From NCBI RefSeq assembly GCF_030704535.1, contig NC_081818.1:29220001-29284000 (forward strand): a stretch of 64,000 nucleotides of DNA, written 5' to 3'. Below are positions 48,103-58,434 of the stretch, piece by piece. The notes beneath the pieces are model-generated. The model was given only the letters and a program-made list of their open reading frames with translations, had not been told where the DNA came from and did not search any database. Source of the DNA: Vitis vinifera. Its lineage: Eukaryota; Streptophyta; Magnoliopsida; Vitales; Vitaceae. Position 1 is the first letter of the stretch. Each line of letters starts with the position of its first letter. The translations under genes and the position numbers were made by a program.

Positions 48103-49235
48103 ATGGCATGGAGTTGGTATGTAATTGGAGTGAAGATGTTTATTTTCCATTTTTCTTTTTCATGGTAATGAGAATTTTATAATATATGTATCCCTTCTTT
48201 CCTATTAATTACTCAAATGCAAATTTTCTATTTGTTTTTCCAAAGCGGCAATAGTGTAATGTGATACTAAGAATTACATCAAATTGATACACAATGATCT
48301 ATAAACTTTTAATGAACCATGTCATTCCGATTAATAATTTTTTATAATGATTCTTTTTTGGAGAAAAATCCTTCTTTTTCTTTTATCAATTTTAACATAT
48401 ATACCATTTTCTCCATTTTCATATTCTAATCAATCAAATTAGTGACATTTCTTGTAAATGTGACAAACCTATTGTCAAAGGCATTAAAAAAATTAGGGAA
48501 AAAACAAATTGAATAATTTCAATGTGATTGTCTCTACATGATGAAGATAATAAATTTATTTTATTTATTTTTAAAATACTGTTTTATCCATTTTTCCTAT
48601 ATCATCTAAAATTTTGTCTAAAATAAAATTATTTGATTTTGTATAAGAATACTTAAAAATGTCGGTGGGAATGTGGGATACTAGGCTGACACTAAAACAC
48701 CAAATGACATACTTGTGATACAATATTAAGAAATTATTTCATAATATTTTATAATTTGTTTCTACTATTTAGTCACCCATAAATATCAATTTTAAAAAAA
48801 TTTAATGATTAAAGAAAATTAAGTGAGATATAATTAAATAACTCTAAAAATTTTATTTTCCCATCATGGAATAACAGAATTGATATTCATACTAATGATT
48901 TTATTAAGATAAGATACCTAGTCGATAAAATGTCCTTGATTTTATATAAAATTAGACATTATATTTACTTAAATTATTTTCATAATAGTAGCATATTTGT
49001 TAAATATATGAAACTATTCAAATTGAATAATTTAGGTAAACTATGAATATTATAAGTACGCCATTAATGCTCCTCGTTTTAAAAGAAGCAATATTTCAGT
49101 TTCATATCTAAAGTTTTTTTTTCCAACTCCAATTGGTGTATATAGACCCGATTTTGTAGTGAAGCTTGGCAGCTAGTAGGATTTCCTTCACAGAAAAGAA
49201 TGGACAGATGAAATAAACAGAAACCAAACCAAGAG
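48103..49235. other. 3' flank of receptor kinase 2
   Basis: AT-rich, matching the 3' flank of unit 1 up to 49013. A new sequence without repeats follows to 49235. No gene recognised. Confidence 0.6.
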
Positions 49236-49291
49236 ATGAGTGTGGTGTATTCTCATTCCTTGGCTAGAATCCCCACATCACAGGTACTGCC

Positions 49292-49959
49292 TGTTAGCTT
49301 TTTTCTTATAATGTGTGGCCATATACAATTATATTTGTATGAATATTATTTAAGGGTATCAATTGATAGGTTGGTGAATCAATTGATTGGGCATCCAAGA
49401 GTCTTATGTATGGAAGATTCAAATTTATAAATGGGGAGTTAGAAAATTTAACTCATATGAATGTGGTGTTACAACTTTTGTAACCCCATCATTATGAAAT
49501 TTATTTGTACATTATGTTTATGAGTAATGGAGGAAAATGGAAAAGTATAACCTATGCAATTATATAGATGCATTCAAGTTCATAACCCACCATTACCCAT
49601 TGATTTGTACATAATGGGTGTAAATAATGAGTATAACTCTCATATAGTCTTTGATGGGAAGACTAAGAGATGTACAATTTTTTTTATAAGTTCAAGTCCC
49701 AAGCCACACTCTCATTCTTATATCATTTTTGTTATTTATTTTTAACAACATACACCATACAAATGACTCATCCACTATATGAGAGTAGTGAGTTGAAGAC
49801 CTTGACAATATAATTCACAAGGTGACTTAATCTCACTTCATGGTTCAAGGTAAGAATATGATCATTATTTTAGTATTTACATTTATTTTGTTTTATGCAT
49901 CCAAAATTGTTTTTTAAAATAATTATTTCCGCATAAAGTTTATAAAAGTTTGGTTAACA
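49292..49959 (+). repeat. Copia-2 5' LTR
   Basis: 668 bp, TG...CA. TATA-like TATAAAT at 49426-49432; an ATG at 49840 abuts a splice donor at 49850. Confidence 0.93.
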
Positions 49960-49961
49960 AT

Positions 49962-49973
49962 TGGTATCAGAGC
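49962..49973 (+). other. Copia-2 primer-binding site
   Basis: TGGTATCAGAGC, the standard initiator-methionine tRNA complement of plant Copia elements, two bases after the LTR. Confidence 0.9.
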
Positions 49974-50239
49974 CAACCAATTTTGGATCATAAAACATAT
50001 TTTTCCGTTTTTTGATTATTGTTTGATCTTATGGACAACTAAAATATATATGATGTGATGCATATGAATGATGTAGTAACACAACATTTTCAATGTTTCA
50101 TGATTTCAATCATATCTATTGCATGATTTTATGAAAGTTGAAAACATATGATTAGTAATTTAAATGTGTGATTATGGAAATCTCAAGAAATAGTTTTTCT
50201 AGTATGCATGTTTATTTACTTGTTTGTTTGAAGATGATC

Positions 50240-50290
<51 letters not shown>
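50240..50290. repeat. (TA)n(TG)n microsatellite in Copia-2 leader
   Basis: About ten TA units followed by about fifteen TG units, inside the predicted intron. Confidence 0.9.
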
Positions 50291-50312
50291 GTTCAACTTA
50301 TGAAACAAGTGT

Positions 50313-50549
50313 TGATCAACCCAACGGAGGATCATCACCATGTTTGATTATATGAAAAGAGTTTAATAATAAAAAGTTGATGAAGTTTTTACCCAACGGT
50401 ATTAAACTTCTTTACGTTTCAATACTTTTATTTTAATAATTATGTCATATCTATATGATTTATGAATTATTATAATTCAACCCAACGGAGGGATTATAAT
50501 AATGTACTTTTGAATTATATGATTGTAGTTCGGTCCAACGAAAGAACTA
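50313..50549 (+). other. Array of four stem-loops with a shared CCAACG loop (Copia-2 leader)
   Basis: (1) 50313-50317 with 50330-50334, loop aacccaacggag. (2) 50382-50388 with 50404-50410, 7 bp perfect; the inner loop tacccaacggta can itself pair. (3) 50466-50476 with 50493-50503, 11 bp perfect, extendable by a G-U and a C-G pair, loop aacccaacggag. (4) 50526-50531 with 50544-50549, 6 bp, loop ggtccaacgaaa. Loops 1, 3 and 4 are 12 nt long and alike, while the stems are unrelated in sequence yet each self-complementary. Starts are 60-84 bases apart. The array ends about 140 bases before the gag acceptor. Confidence 0.7.
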
Positions 50550-50689
50550 TGATATAATCTCTTATGTTTATAATTAATGTGATATCTAACTTAATTTTTG
50601 TTGTAATTAGATTATTGTAAAGTGTGGTGTTAAATATTGTCATGATATAAAATAATTTTCCTTTTGAATTAATCCTATTGCTATTATAG

Positions 50690-53600
50690 GCTATTTGTCT
50701 GGTATTGAACAATTAAGTGGGGCAAATTTTAAAAAATGGAAGGAACAAATTGGAATTATTCTTGGTTGCATGGATTTGGACTATGCCTTAAGAGAACCTA
50801 CACCCACAAAGCCTACTTCTGAAAGGACTAATGAACAAAAGGTTTTATATGAAAAGTGGGAGCGCTCTAATCGCATGAGTCTAATGATTATGAAAGGTTC
50901 AATCACTCCTGCAATTCGTGGAGCAATCCCGGATTCAGATAATGCAATAACCTATATTAAATCAGTTGAAAAACAATTCTTAGGAACTTCCAAGTCCTTG
51001 GCAAGTACTCTTATGATCAAAATGATAACAATGAAATATGATGGTCATAGTGGTGTACGTGAGCACATCATGAAGATGAGTGACATGGCTTCTCAATTGA
51101 AAGGAATGGACATGACAATTTCTGAAGGTTTTCTTGTTCACTTCATAATGACTTCCCTTTCTTCACAATTTGGTCATTTCAAAATTAATTATAATACTCA
51201 GAAGGATAAGTGGAAAATGAGTGAACTAATTGCCATGTGTGTTCAAGAAGAAGAGAGGCTTAAAGTGGAAAAGCCCGATATGGCTCACCTCACCATTGGT
51301 CCAAATAAAAAATCCTTCAAGAAAGGTAAAGGTAAGAAAAATAAGCAAGGTAATGATGTATCTCACAATGGGCAAAAGTATGAAAATAAGATACAATGTT
51401 ATTTTTTCCACAAGAAAGGTCACAAAAGAAGAGATTGTTCTGGCTTTAAGCCTTGGTTGGAAAAGAAAGGTAAAACTCAATGCTTAGTGTCTTATGAATC
51501 TTATTTAGTTGATATACCACCAAACTCTTGGTGGATTGACACTGATGCAAGCATTCACATAACGAATTCATTGCAGGGATACCTTACAAGCAAGATACTA
51601 AGTAAAGGAGAGCGAACCATTACTTTGGGAAATGGAACAGAAGTGGAAATTGAGGCTATTGACACTCTTTGTTTAATTTTGGATACTGGTTTCATTATGG
51701 ATTTAGTAGATATAGTTTATATTCCTGTTTTTATTAGAAACCTAATTTCAGTTCCAAGACTTGATTCTTATGGTTATGAATTAAAGTTTGGAAATAATGG
51801 AGTTTCCTTGTTCTATAATTCTTGTTTGGTTGGCTCTGGCACTTTACATGGTAATCTTTATTCATTGAATTTAGATTGCAAATATTCACAGTCTCTTTTA
51901 TCTTATCATGTGTATGAATTCTCTAAAAAACGAAATCAAGTGAATGAAAATTCATCCATATTGTGGCATAAGCGATTGGGTCACATTTCAAGAGAAAGGA
52001 TGGAACATCTTATTAAAGATGAAATTTTGACTTCACCTGATTTTTCTGATTTTACTAATTGTGTTGAATGCATAAAGGGAAAACACACTAAGGTTAAGAA
52101 AAAGGGTGCCTCAAGGGCTACTAAATTGTTAGAATGTATTCATTATGACATTTGGGGACCTTATTCAATTCCAACTATCAATGGACATAAGTACTTTATT
52201 AGTTTTATTGATGACTTTTCAAGGTATTCTTATGTGTATCTTATTCGTGAAAAATCTGAAGCATTAGATGTTTTTAAGATTTATAAAGCTGAGGTTGAAA
52301 ATCAACTCAATCGGCGAATTATAAGTGTAAGATCTGATAGATGTGGTGAATATTATGGTAGGTTCACCAAATCAGGTCAACATCTTAGTGCTTTTGCCTT
52401 ATTTTTAAGAGAGCATGGTATCATTGCAAACTACACAATGCCTGGAACACCAGAGCAAAATGGTGTAGCAGAGCGACAAAATCGTACTCTAATTGACATG
52501 GTGAGAAGTATGATGAGTGACTCAACCTTGCCTGAATTTTTGTGGGGTGAAGCATTGAAAACTGCTGTTCACATTCTCAATCGTGTTTTTAGTAAGGTTG
52601 TACCCAAAACTCCTTATGAGTTATGGGTGGGTAGGAAACCGAATTTGAATTATTTACATGTATGGGGATGTCCAGTTCAAGCTAAAATTTTTAACCCACA
52701 AATCAAGAAATTGGATTCTAAAACCATAAGTTGCAATTTCATTGGCTATCCTGAAAGATCAAAAGGTTTTAGATTTTATTGTCATGGTCAGGGCCCTAAA
52801 ATTTTTGAAACTAGACATGCTGTGTTTTTGGAAAATGAATATTTTAGTGGGAGAACTGAGCTTAAAAAGTTAACCTCTAATGAAGTATCAACACCAATGA
52901 TGGAATATGGTGTGACTCAAGAGGTTTCTTGTAATGAAAATGAGAATGTCCCAACTACAGAAGCATCTTTACGTAGATCACAAAGAGAGAAAAAACCTGC
53001 TATATCAAATGACTATGAAGTTTATCTTAATGAGTGTGATTATGACGTTGGCTTGGAAAGTGATCCTACTTCTTATGATCAAGCCATCAATAGTGAAAAT
53101 TCAACTCTATGGCTTTATGCTATGGAAGAAGAGTTGAAATCAATGAAAGATAATGAAGTTTGGGATCTTGTAAAATTGCCTAAAGGAGATAAAACTATTG
53201 GTTGCAAATGGATTTTTAAAACCAAACATGATTTTAAGGGCAATGTCGAAAAATACAAGGCTAGGTTAGTTGCAAAAGGATACACTCAAAAAGAAGGAAT
53301 CGACTATAAGGAAGCATTTTCTCCTGTTTCCAAGAAAGATTCCTTAAGAATAGTCATGACTTTAGTAGCTCATGTTGACTTAGAGTTACATCAAATGGAC
53401 GTTAAAATTGCATTTTTGAATAGTGACTTGCATGAAGAGGTTTATATGGATCAACCCGGGGGTTTTTAGGATAAAAGCAAGGAACATATGGTATGTAAAC
53501 TTAAAAAGTCCATATATGGTCTAAAACAGGCTTCTAGATAATGGTATCTTAAGTTCCATGAAATTCTCATCACTTTTGGTTTCAAAGAGAATCTAGTGGA

Positions 53601-54641
53601 TCAATGTATATACCTTAAGATCAGTGGAAGCAAAATTTGTATTATTGTATTGTATGTTGATGATATGTTGCTTGCTAGCAACAATATGAGAATGATTTTG
53701 GAGACCAAACAATTTTTATCCAAGAATTTTTATATGAAAGATCTTGGTGAAGCATCCTATGTGATGGAAATTGAAATTCATCGAGATAGGTCACGTGGAT
53801 TATTAGGATTATCCCAAAAGAACTATATTGAAAAATTTCTTAAAAGATTCAACATGCAAAATTGTTTTAGTAGTGTTGCTCCTGTTGTGAAAGGGGACAT
53901 ATTTTGTGAACTTCAATGTCCCAAAAATGATCTTGAAAAGAAACAAATGGAAAAAATTCCTTATGCTTCAGCAGTAGGATGTATCATGTATGCTCAAGTC
54001 TACACTCAACTAGACATAGCTTATGTGGTAGGCATGCTTGGTCGATACCAAAGTAATCCAGGTATTGATCATTGGAAAGCAGTTAAAAAAAAGTATTGCG
54101 TTATTTGCAAGGGACTAAGGACTACATGCTTACATACAAAAGAACAGATAATCTAGAGATTATTGGTTATTCTGATTCTGATTATGCTGGCTGTAAGGAT
54201 ACTAGAAAGTTTACATCTGGGTATATTTTATCAAATGGACCTATTTCATGGAAAGGTCGTAAGCAATCATTGATAGCTTCTTCTACAATGGAGGCAGAAT
54301 ATGTAGCATGTTATGAAGCCACATGTCATGTAATATGGTTGAGAAACTTTGTCTCAGGGCTTCATATTATTGATTCAATAATGAGACCATTGAGAATATA
54401 TTGTGATAATAGTGGTGCTGTCCGATTCTCTAAAAATAATAAGACTACTGGAGGATCAAAGCACATTGATATTAAGTATTTGGTTGTAAGGGAGAAAGTT
54501 CAACATAGAGTTGTCTCTATTGAACATATTAAAAATACACTCATGTTGGCAAATCCATTGACAAAAGGTCTTCCACCTAAGCTTTTTATGGATTATGTTG
54601 CATGCATGGGCTTGGTGGCAAGTTTGTCAATTTTAGATTGA
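50690..54641 (+). pseudogene. Copia-2 gag-pol, almost open
   Basis: An uninterrupted frame runs from the acceptor to 53469 (over 920 codons). It covers Gag ([18 protein letters not shown]), a zinc knuckle, protease, GAG-pre-integrase ([10 protein letters not shown]), integrase ([19 protein letters not shown]) and the start of reverse transcriptase. TAG at 53467-53469 and TAA at 53539-53541 interrupt reverse transcriptase, both at expected Gln codons. YVDDMLL follows near 53655. A run of A near 54087-54094 shifts the frame into RNase H (YSDSDYAGC, IYCDNSGAV), which ends at 54641. Two active-site defects are also visible: the protease DSG/DTG triad reads DTD (WWIDTDAS), and the knuckle lacks its second Cys ([14 protein letters not shown]). 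The copy is inactive, but recently so by frame content. Confidence 0.92.
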
Positions 54642-55030
54642 TTGAAAGTGTAATGTATGTGATCACATTATAATGAGAATAAAGTTCTTGATTATGATAT
54701 ATTGATGATTATTATGTTACTTTTATACATCATTTTTGTGCACAATCTAGATGTTTAAAAGTTGATGAGACCATTATGTGAATGAATTAGCATTATCACC
54801 TTAATGTTGCTAATGTCATAAAAGTCATTGATTCATGTTAATGGAGGTGTTAGTACTATAATCCTTGAAGAATATTGGATCGTTGTATGATCCAATCATT
54901 TCAATGATTTGGTGTTAGTGGTTCCATGAAACATAATCTTAAAGTAAAGGATGCCTATTTTGAGAAATTGTTATGGCCATATTATGTTTTAATCTATTAC
55001 AAATATAATTATGTGGGCCAAGTGGGGGAT

Positions 55031-55699
55031 TGTTAGTTTTTTTCCCATAATGTGTGGCCATATACAATTATATTTGTATGAATATTATTTAAGGGTATCA
55101 ATTGATAGGTTGGTGAATCAATTAATTGGGCATCCAAGAGTCTTATGTATGGAAAACTCAAATTTATAAATGGGGAGTTAGAAAATTTAACTCCTATGAA
55201 TGTGGTGTTACAACTATTGTAACCCTATCATTATGAAATTTATTTGTACATTATGTTTATGAGTAATAGAGGAAAATGGAAAAGTATAACCTATGCAATT
55301 ATATAGATGCATTCAAGTTCATAACCTACCATTACCCATTAATTTGTACATAATGGGTGTAAATAATGAGTATAACTCCCATATAGTCTTTGATGGGAAG
55401 ACTAAGAGATGTACAATTTTTTTTATAAGTTGAGGTTTCAAGCCACATTCTCATTCTTATGTCATTTTTTGTTGTTTATTTTTAACAACATACACCATAC
55501 AAGTGACCCATCCACTATATGAGAATAGTGAGTTGAAGACCTTGACAATACAATTCACAAGGTGACTCAATCTCACTTCATGGATCAAGGTAAGAATATG
55601 ATTATTATTTTAGTATTTACATTTATTTTGTTTTATGCATCCAAAATTGTTTTTTAAAATAATTATTTCCGCATAAAGTTTATAAAAGTTTGGTTAACA
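55031..55699 (+). repeat. Copia-2 3' LTR
   Basis: 669 bp, matching the 5' LTR with about 28 differences. The ATG mini-exon (55580-55589) and the GTAAG donor are conserved; the second codon differs. Confidence 0.93.
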
Positions 55700-56266
55700 C
55701 TGCTCTTCTTCACTCCAAAACCAGGTTCTTTTCTCTTTTCTCTTTTCCTGCTTCTCAATTCCCATAATTCTCATTCATCTTCAATGCTCTTAATCAAGTC
55801 CAAGAGTTGCAGATTGATTTCATGGGAAGTCAATTCAATTATGAATGACAATAATAATAGTGGCAAGAAAGGTCAATTGTAGTTCATTCTCGAGTCACAA
55901 GGTCAAATATTGCATTGGGTTGACTCATCTAAGTCTTCTTCTTGGTCTTTTATGTAAACATGGCGTAGCTTGGAAAATTATACTAATAAATCCATCATTG
56001 ATCTCAACATCAATATTTTTTTCTTCAAATTATTTGATAGGAAGCCTCCCCAACGTGGAATATTGAATTTAGTTGTTTAATGGACTTCAATCGCATGCTC
56101 TTTGAAATTAAGCCCCAGTCCATATTTTTTGTGTGTGTTCATATGGTAACCTGGCCTGTTAAAGATGTATTTCATTTTCTTGAAAAGAAATAATTAGTGC
56201 ATACATATTTTGAGAAGAGAAAAATTAAGATTCAATATATTTACATTATTAATTTATTAAATAAGT

Positions 56267-56374
56267 AAATAATTAATTAATCAAATAATTTTTCAAAAAA
56301 TTAAATAATTAATTAATCAAATAATTTTTCAAAAAATTAAATAATTAATTAATCAAATAATTTTTAAAAAATTA
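56267..56374. repeat. 36-bp tandem repeat, three copies
   Basis: aaataattaattaatcaaat at 56267, 56303 and 56339, period 36. Confidence 0.9.
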
Positions 56375-56581
56375 AAGAAAATATTTTTGTTAATTAAAAA
56401 AATTTATTTATAAAGGGTTTAGATAGAAAACAAAAAGAGGTTTTAAATGTAAAGTTGCATGGAGAAGTGAATTGTATGGTTTGGACAATTTCATAAATAA
56501 ATCCATCATCATCATTGTAAGATGGTTTACCCTTCTCAAAATCATTATCAAACCTAGGTGTTTTTAAAAAAATTTATAAAG

Positions 56582-56584
<3 letters not shown>

Positions 56585-56670
<86 letters not shown>
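56585..56670. repeat. (TA)n microsatellite
   Basis: About 42 uninterrupted TA dinucleotides; likely variable and prone to assembly or replication error. Confidence 0.95.
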
Positions 56671-56672
<2 letters not shown>

Positions 56673-58434
56673 ATGATTTATCATTCTTTAAATTCTGTTG
56701 ACTCTTCTAAGTCTATTTATTGGTCTTTTAGGTAAATATGGTGTACCTTGAAAAATTCTATCCATCATTGATTGAGAAGATGTATTTCATTTTCTTGGAA
56801 ATAAATAGTTAGTGCATACATATTTTGAACACTTAACCGAGGAGAAATATTAAATTAAAAAGAAAAATGGCACCATGCACTTATAAGATTCAATATATTT
56901 GTTTATTTGTTAAATAAGTAAATAATTAATTAATCAAAGGCTTTAAAATATTTTATAGAAAAAACTTTTGTTGATTAAAAAATATATTTTTCAAGCATCC
57001 ATCTAACGTGAAATCATGGGATGCACCTTTTTTTTTTCCACGGATTCAATTACTCTTAGAAAATTATCCCTTATTCCTTATTTTTTGTGCTCATATGGTG
57101 ACCTATTGAAGATGTAATTTGTATAAAATACAATTTTTTAGCCTTATTTATATTTATATTTTTCTGTGATTTAATATATCCCAATATTATTTTAAAACAC
57201 TTATTTTTTATACTTTACTATAAGTTTAGAAAAAAAATTTAAATTTTTTTATACTTTACCTTGTCATGTTACAATGCCCTAACCTTTTCCAAAGGTGGCT
57301 TTGGAAATTATGGCCCCATCCACATTTTGATTTGTCATGTTTACAAGTCATGTATCTGGGAATCAATCCTTTCAAAAACCCACTATTTGGAGTCACTTTC
57401 GGAAACCATTCCCTTCTCCATATTTTTGTGTTCACATGGTCAGTTGTTGAAGATGTATTTGATTTTTCCTTTTAAAAGAAATAATTAGTGCATAGACATC
57501 TTCAACATCTAACCAAGGAGAAATATTAAATTAAAAAGCAAAATGGGTCAACCTCAAGACCCAAGGTCCGAGGAACCCAAGCCTTAACAACCGATGAAGG
57601 GATGACCTCAAAACCGAAGGTTCTTGCGTACTCTTCGTACTCAAAGGAAGACCTTGACAAAGAGTCGAAGACATAAAGTGGAAAATGAAGGTTGACTAAC
57701 TTGGCTTGCAGGGAAATGAAGTGGCCTTATAACAAACACGCACGATTTCATATTCTCATAAGATTCAACGTATTTGTTTATTTGTTATTTAATTAGTTAA
57801 TTAATAAAGTCTTTAAAAAAAATTAAAGAAAAAACTATGAAAAATATAAGGAAAATTGGATAAGAAGTAACCCAATAAAAATATTTTAAGAAATATGAGT
57901 TACTTTGTAGTCTTTTAATAAAAAAATAAAATACATTTTATTTAACATAAGGAGATTTATCTCCAAAAATTACACCACCTTTCATTAAATAATTTTATTT
58001 TAACATAAGTTTCTAACAAAAAAACTTCCCAAGAAAAACATCAAATAACATTGTAAAATCAATATTGTAAGTATGATATGATTTTCCTTAGGTTTCCTCA
58101 ATAGCCTGAGAGACTAGTGATTTGGAACCAGTTTCTAAGCTTTCTGGAGCATCCCCAACACTTTTGTGATCAAACTTGAAACTATAGCACTTGGTCCCTT
58201 TGATCATGCCAATCACATTTGTTGATCCCTGTGGCTGCTAAATGTTTTGAGTCTCTAAATATCCGCTTCCTTTCCAAAACTCGAATGAACAAAACTAAGA
58301 ACTTTAATGCAATCACCTTTCTAAAAAAAATAATAATAATAAAATTGAAAAAAGAAAAAATCAACATGCATGTTTAAATAATCACTCACTTCATCTATGT
58401 ACATTAATTTATTCCCCCTTGTGTTGTGATCTAT

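Larger units (their letters stand above)
39507..49013 (+). repeat. Tandem duplication unit 2 of the receptor-kinase cluster
   Basis: Matches 28657-37808. It differs mainly by scattered substitutions, homopolymer length and the triplicated 172-bp repeat. The 3' flank runs without interruption to 49013, unlike unit 1, which breaks at 37808. Confidence 0.88.
49840..50689 (+). promoter_or_regulatory. Copia-2 ATG mini-exon (49840-49849) and leader intron (50690 is first base of gag exon)
   Basis: ATG plus seven bases, then GTAAGAAT at 49850. The gag frame opens after attatag at 50689 without its own ATG. One base from the mini-exon plus two bases after the acceptor complete a codon in the gag frame. 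The intron is 840 bp and contains the primer site, the TG microsatellite and all four hairpins. Left unspliced, the LTR ATG gives a short peptide of about 25 codons. The arrangement repeats that of Copia-1 with different sequence. Confidence 0.7.
49292..55699 (+). mobile_element. Copia-2: nearly complete Copia LTR retrotransposon
   Basis: LTRs 49292-49959 (668 bp) and 55031-55699 (669 bp) start TGTTAG and end TTAACA. Flanking 5-mers are ctgcc (49287-49291) and ctgct (55700-55704). The primer site TGGTATCAGAGC is at 49962-49973 and the purine tract aagtggggga at 55020-55029. The LTRs differ at about 28 positions by eye (about 4 percent), so it is older than Copia-1 and younger than Copia-3. 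Gag-pol has only two nonsense codons and one frameshift. The leader holds (TA)n(TG)n at 50240-50290 and a hairpin array. Confidence 0.93.
49236..55882 (+). pseudogene. Open reading frame of unknown function interrupted by Copia-2
   Basis: ATG 49236 opens MSVVYSHSLARIPTSQ and runs into the Copia-2 target site. After the element, with one copy of the 5-bp duplication removed, the same frame stays open to TAG at 55880-55882, about 77 residues in all. The N-terminal part is rich in Ser, hydroxylated and basic residues and could be an organelle transit peptide. I do not recognise the protein. It may be the first exon of a gene whose remainder is lost, or chance. The conserved frame over the insertion is the only real evidence. 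Confidence 0.35.
55883..58430. other. AT-rich intergenic DNA with kinase-promoter remnants
   Basis: 55915-56130 and 56690-56770 are diverged copies of the kinase-gene upstream block (gactcatctaagtcttcttc, then ggtcttttatgtaaacatgg). A phrase like gtgttcatatggt...gaagatgtatttcat recurs near 56120, 57090 and 57430. 57545-57720 is a less AT-rich, unidentified segment. No gene recognised; the end includes the formin 3' region. Confidence 0.6.

Noticed and set aside
50313..50549. CRISPR-like array
   Set aside because: Repeats are short loop words in hairpins within a plant retrotransposon leader; there are no direct repeats with unique spacers and no cas genes.
57545..57720. Possible gene exon or transposon piece
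   Set aside because: Higher GC than its surroundings, but no open frame, splice structure or repeat ends that I can support.
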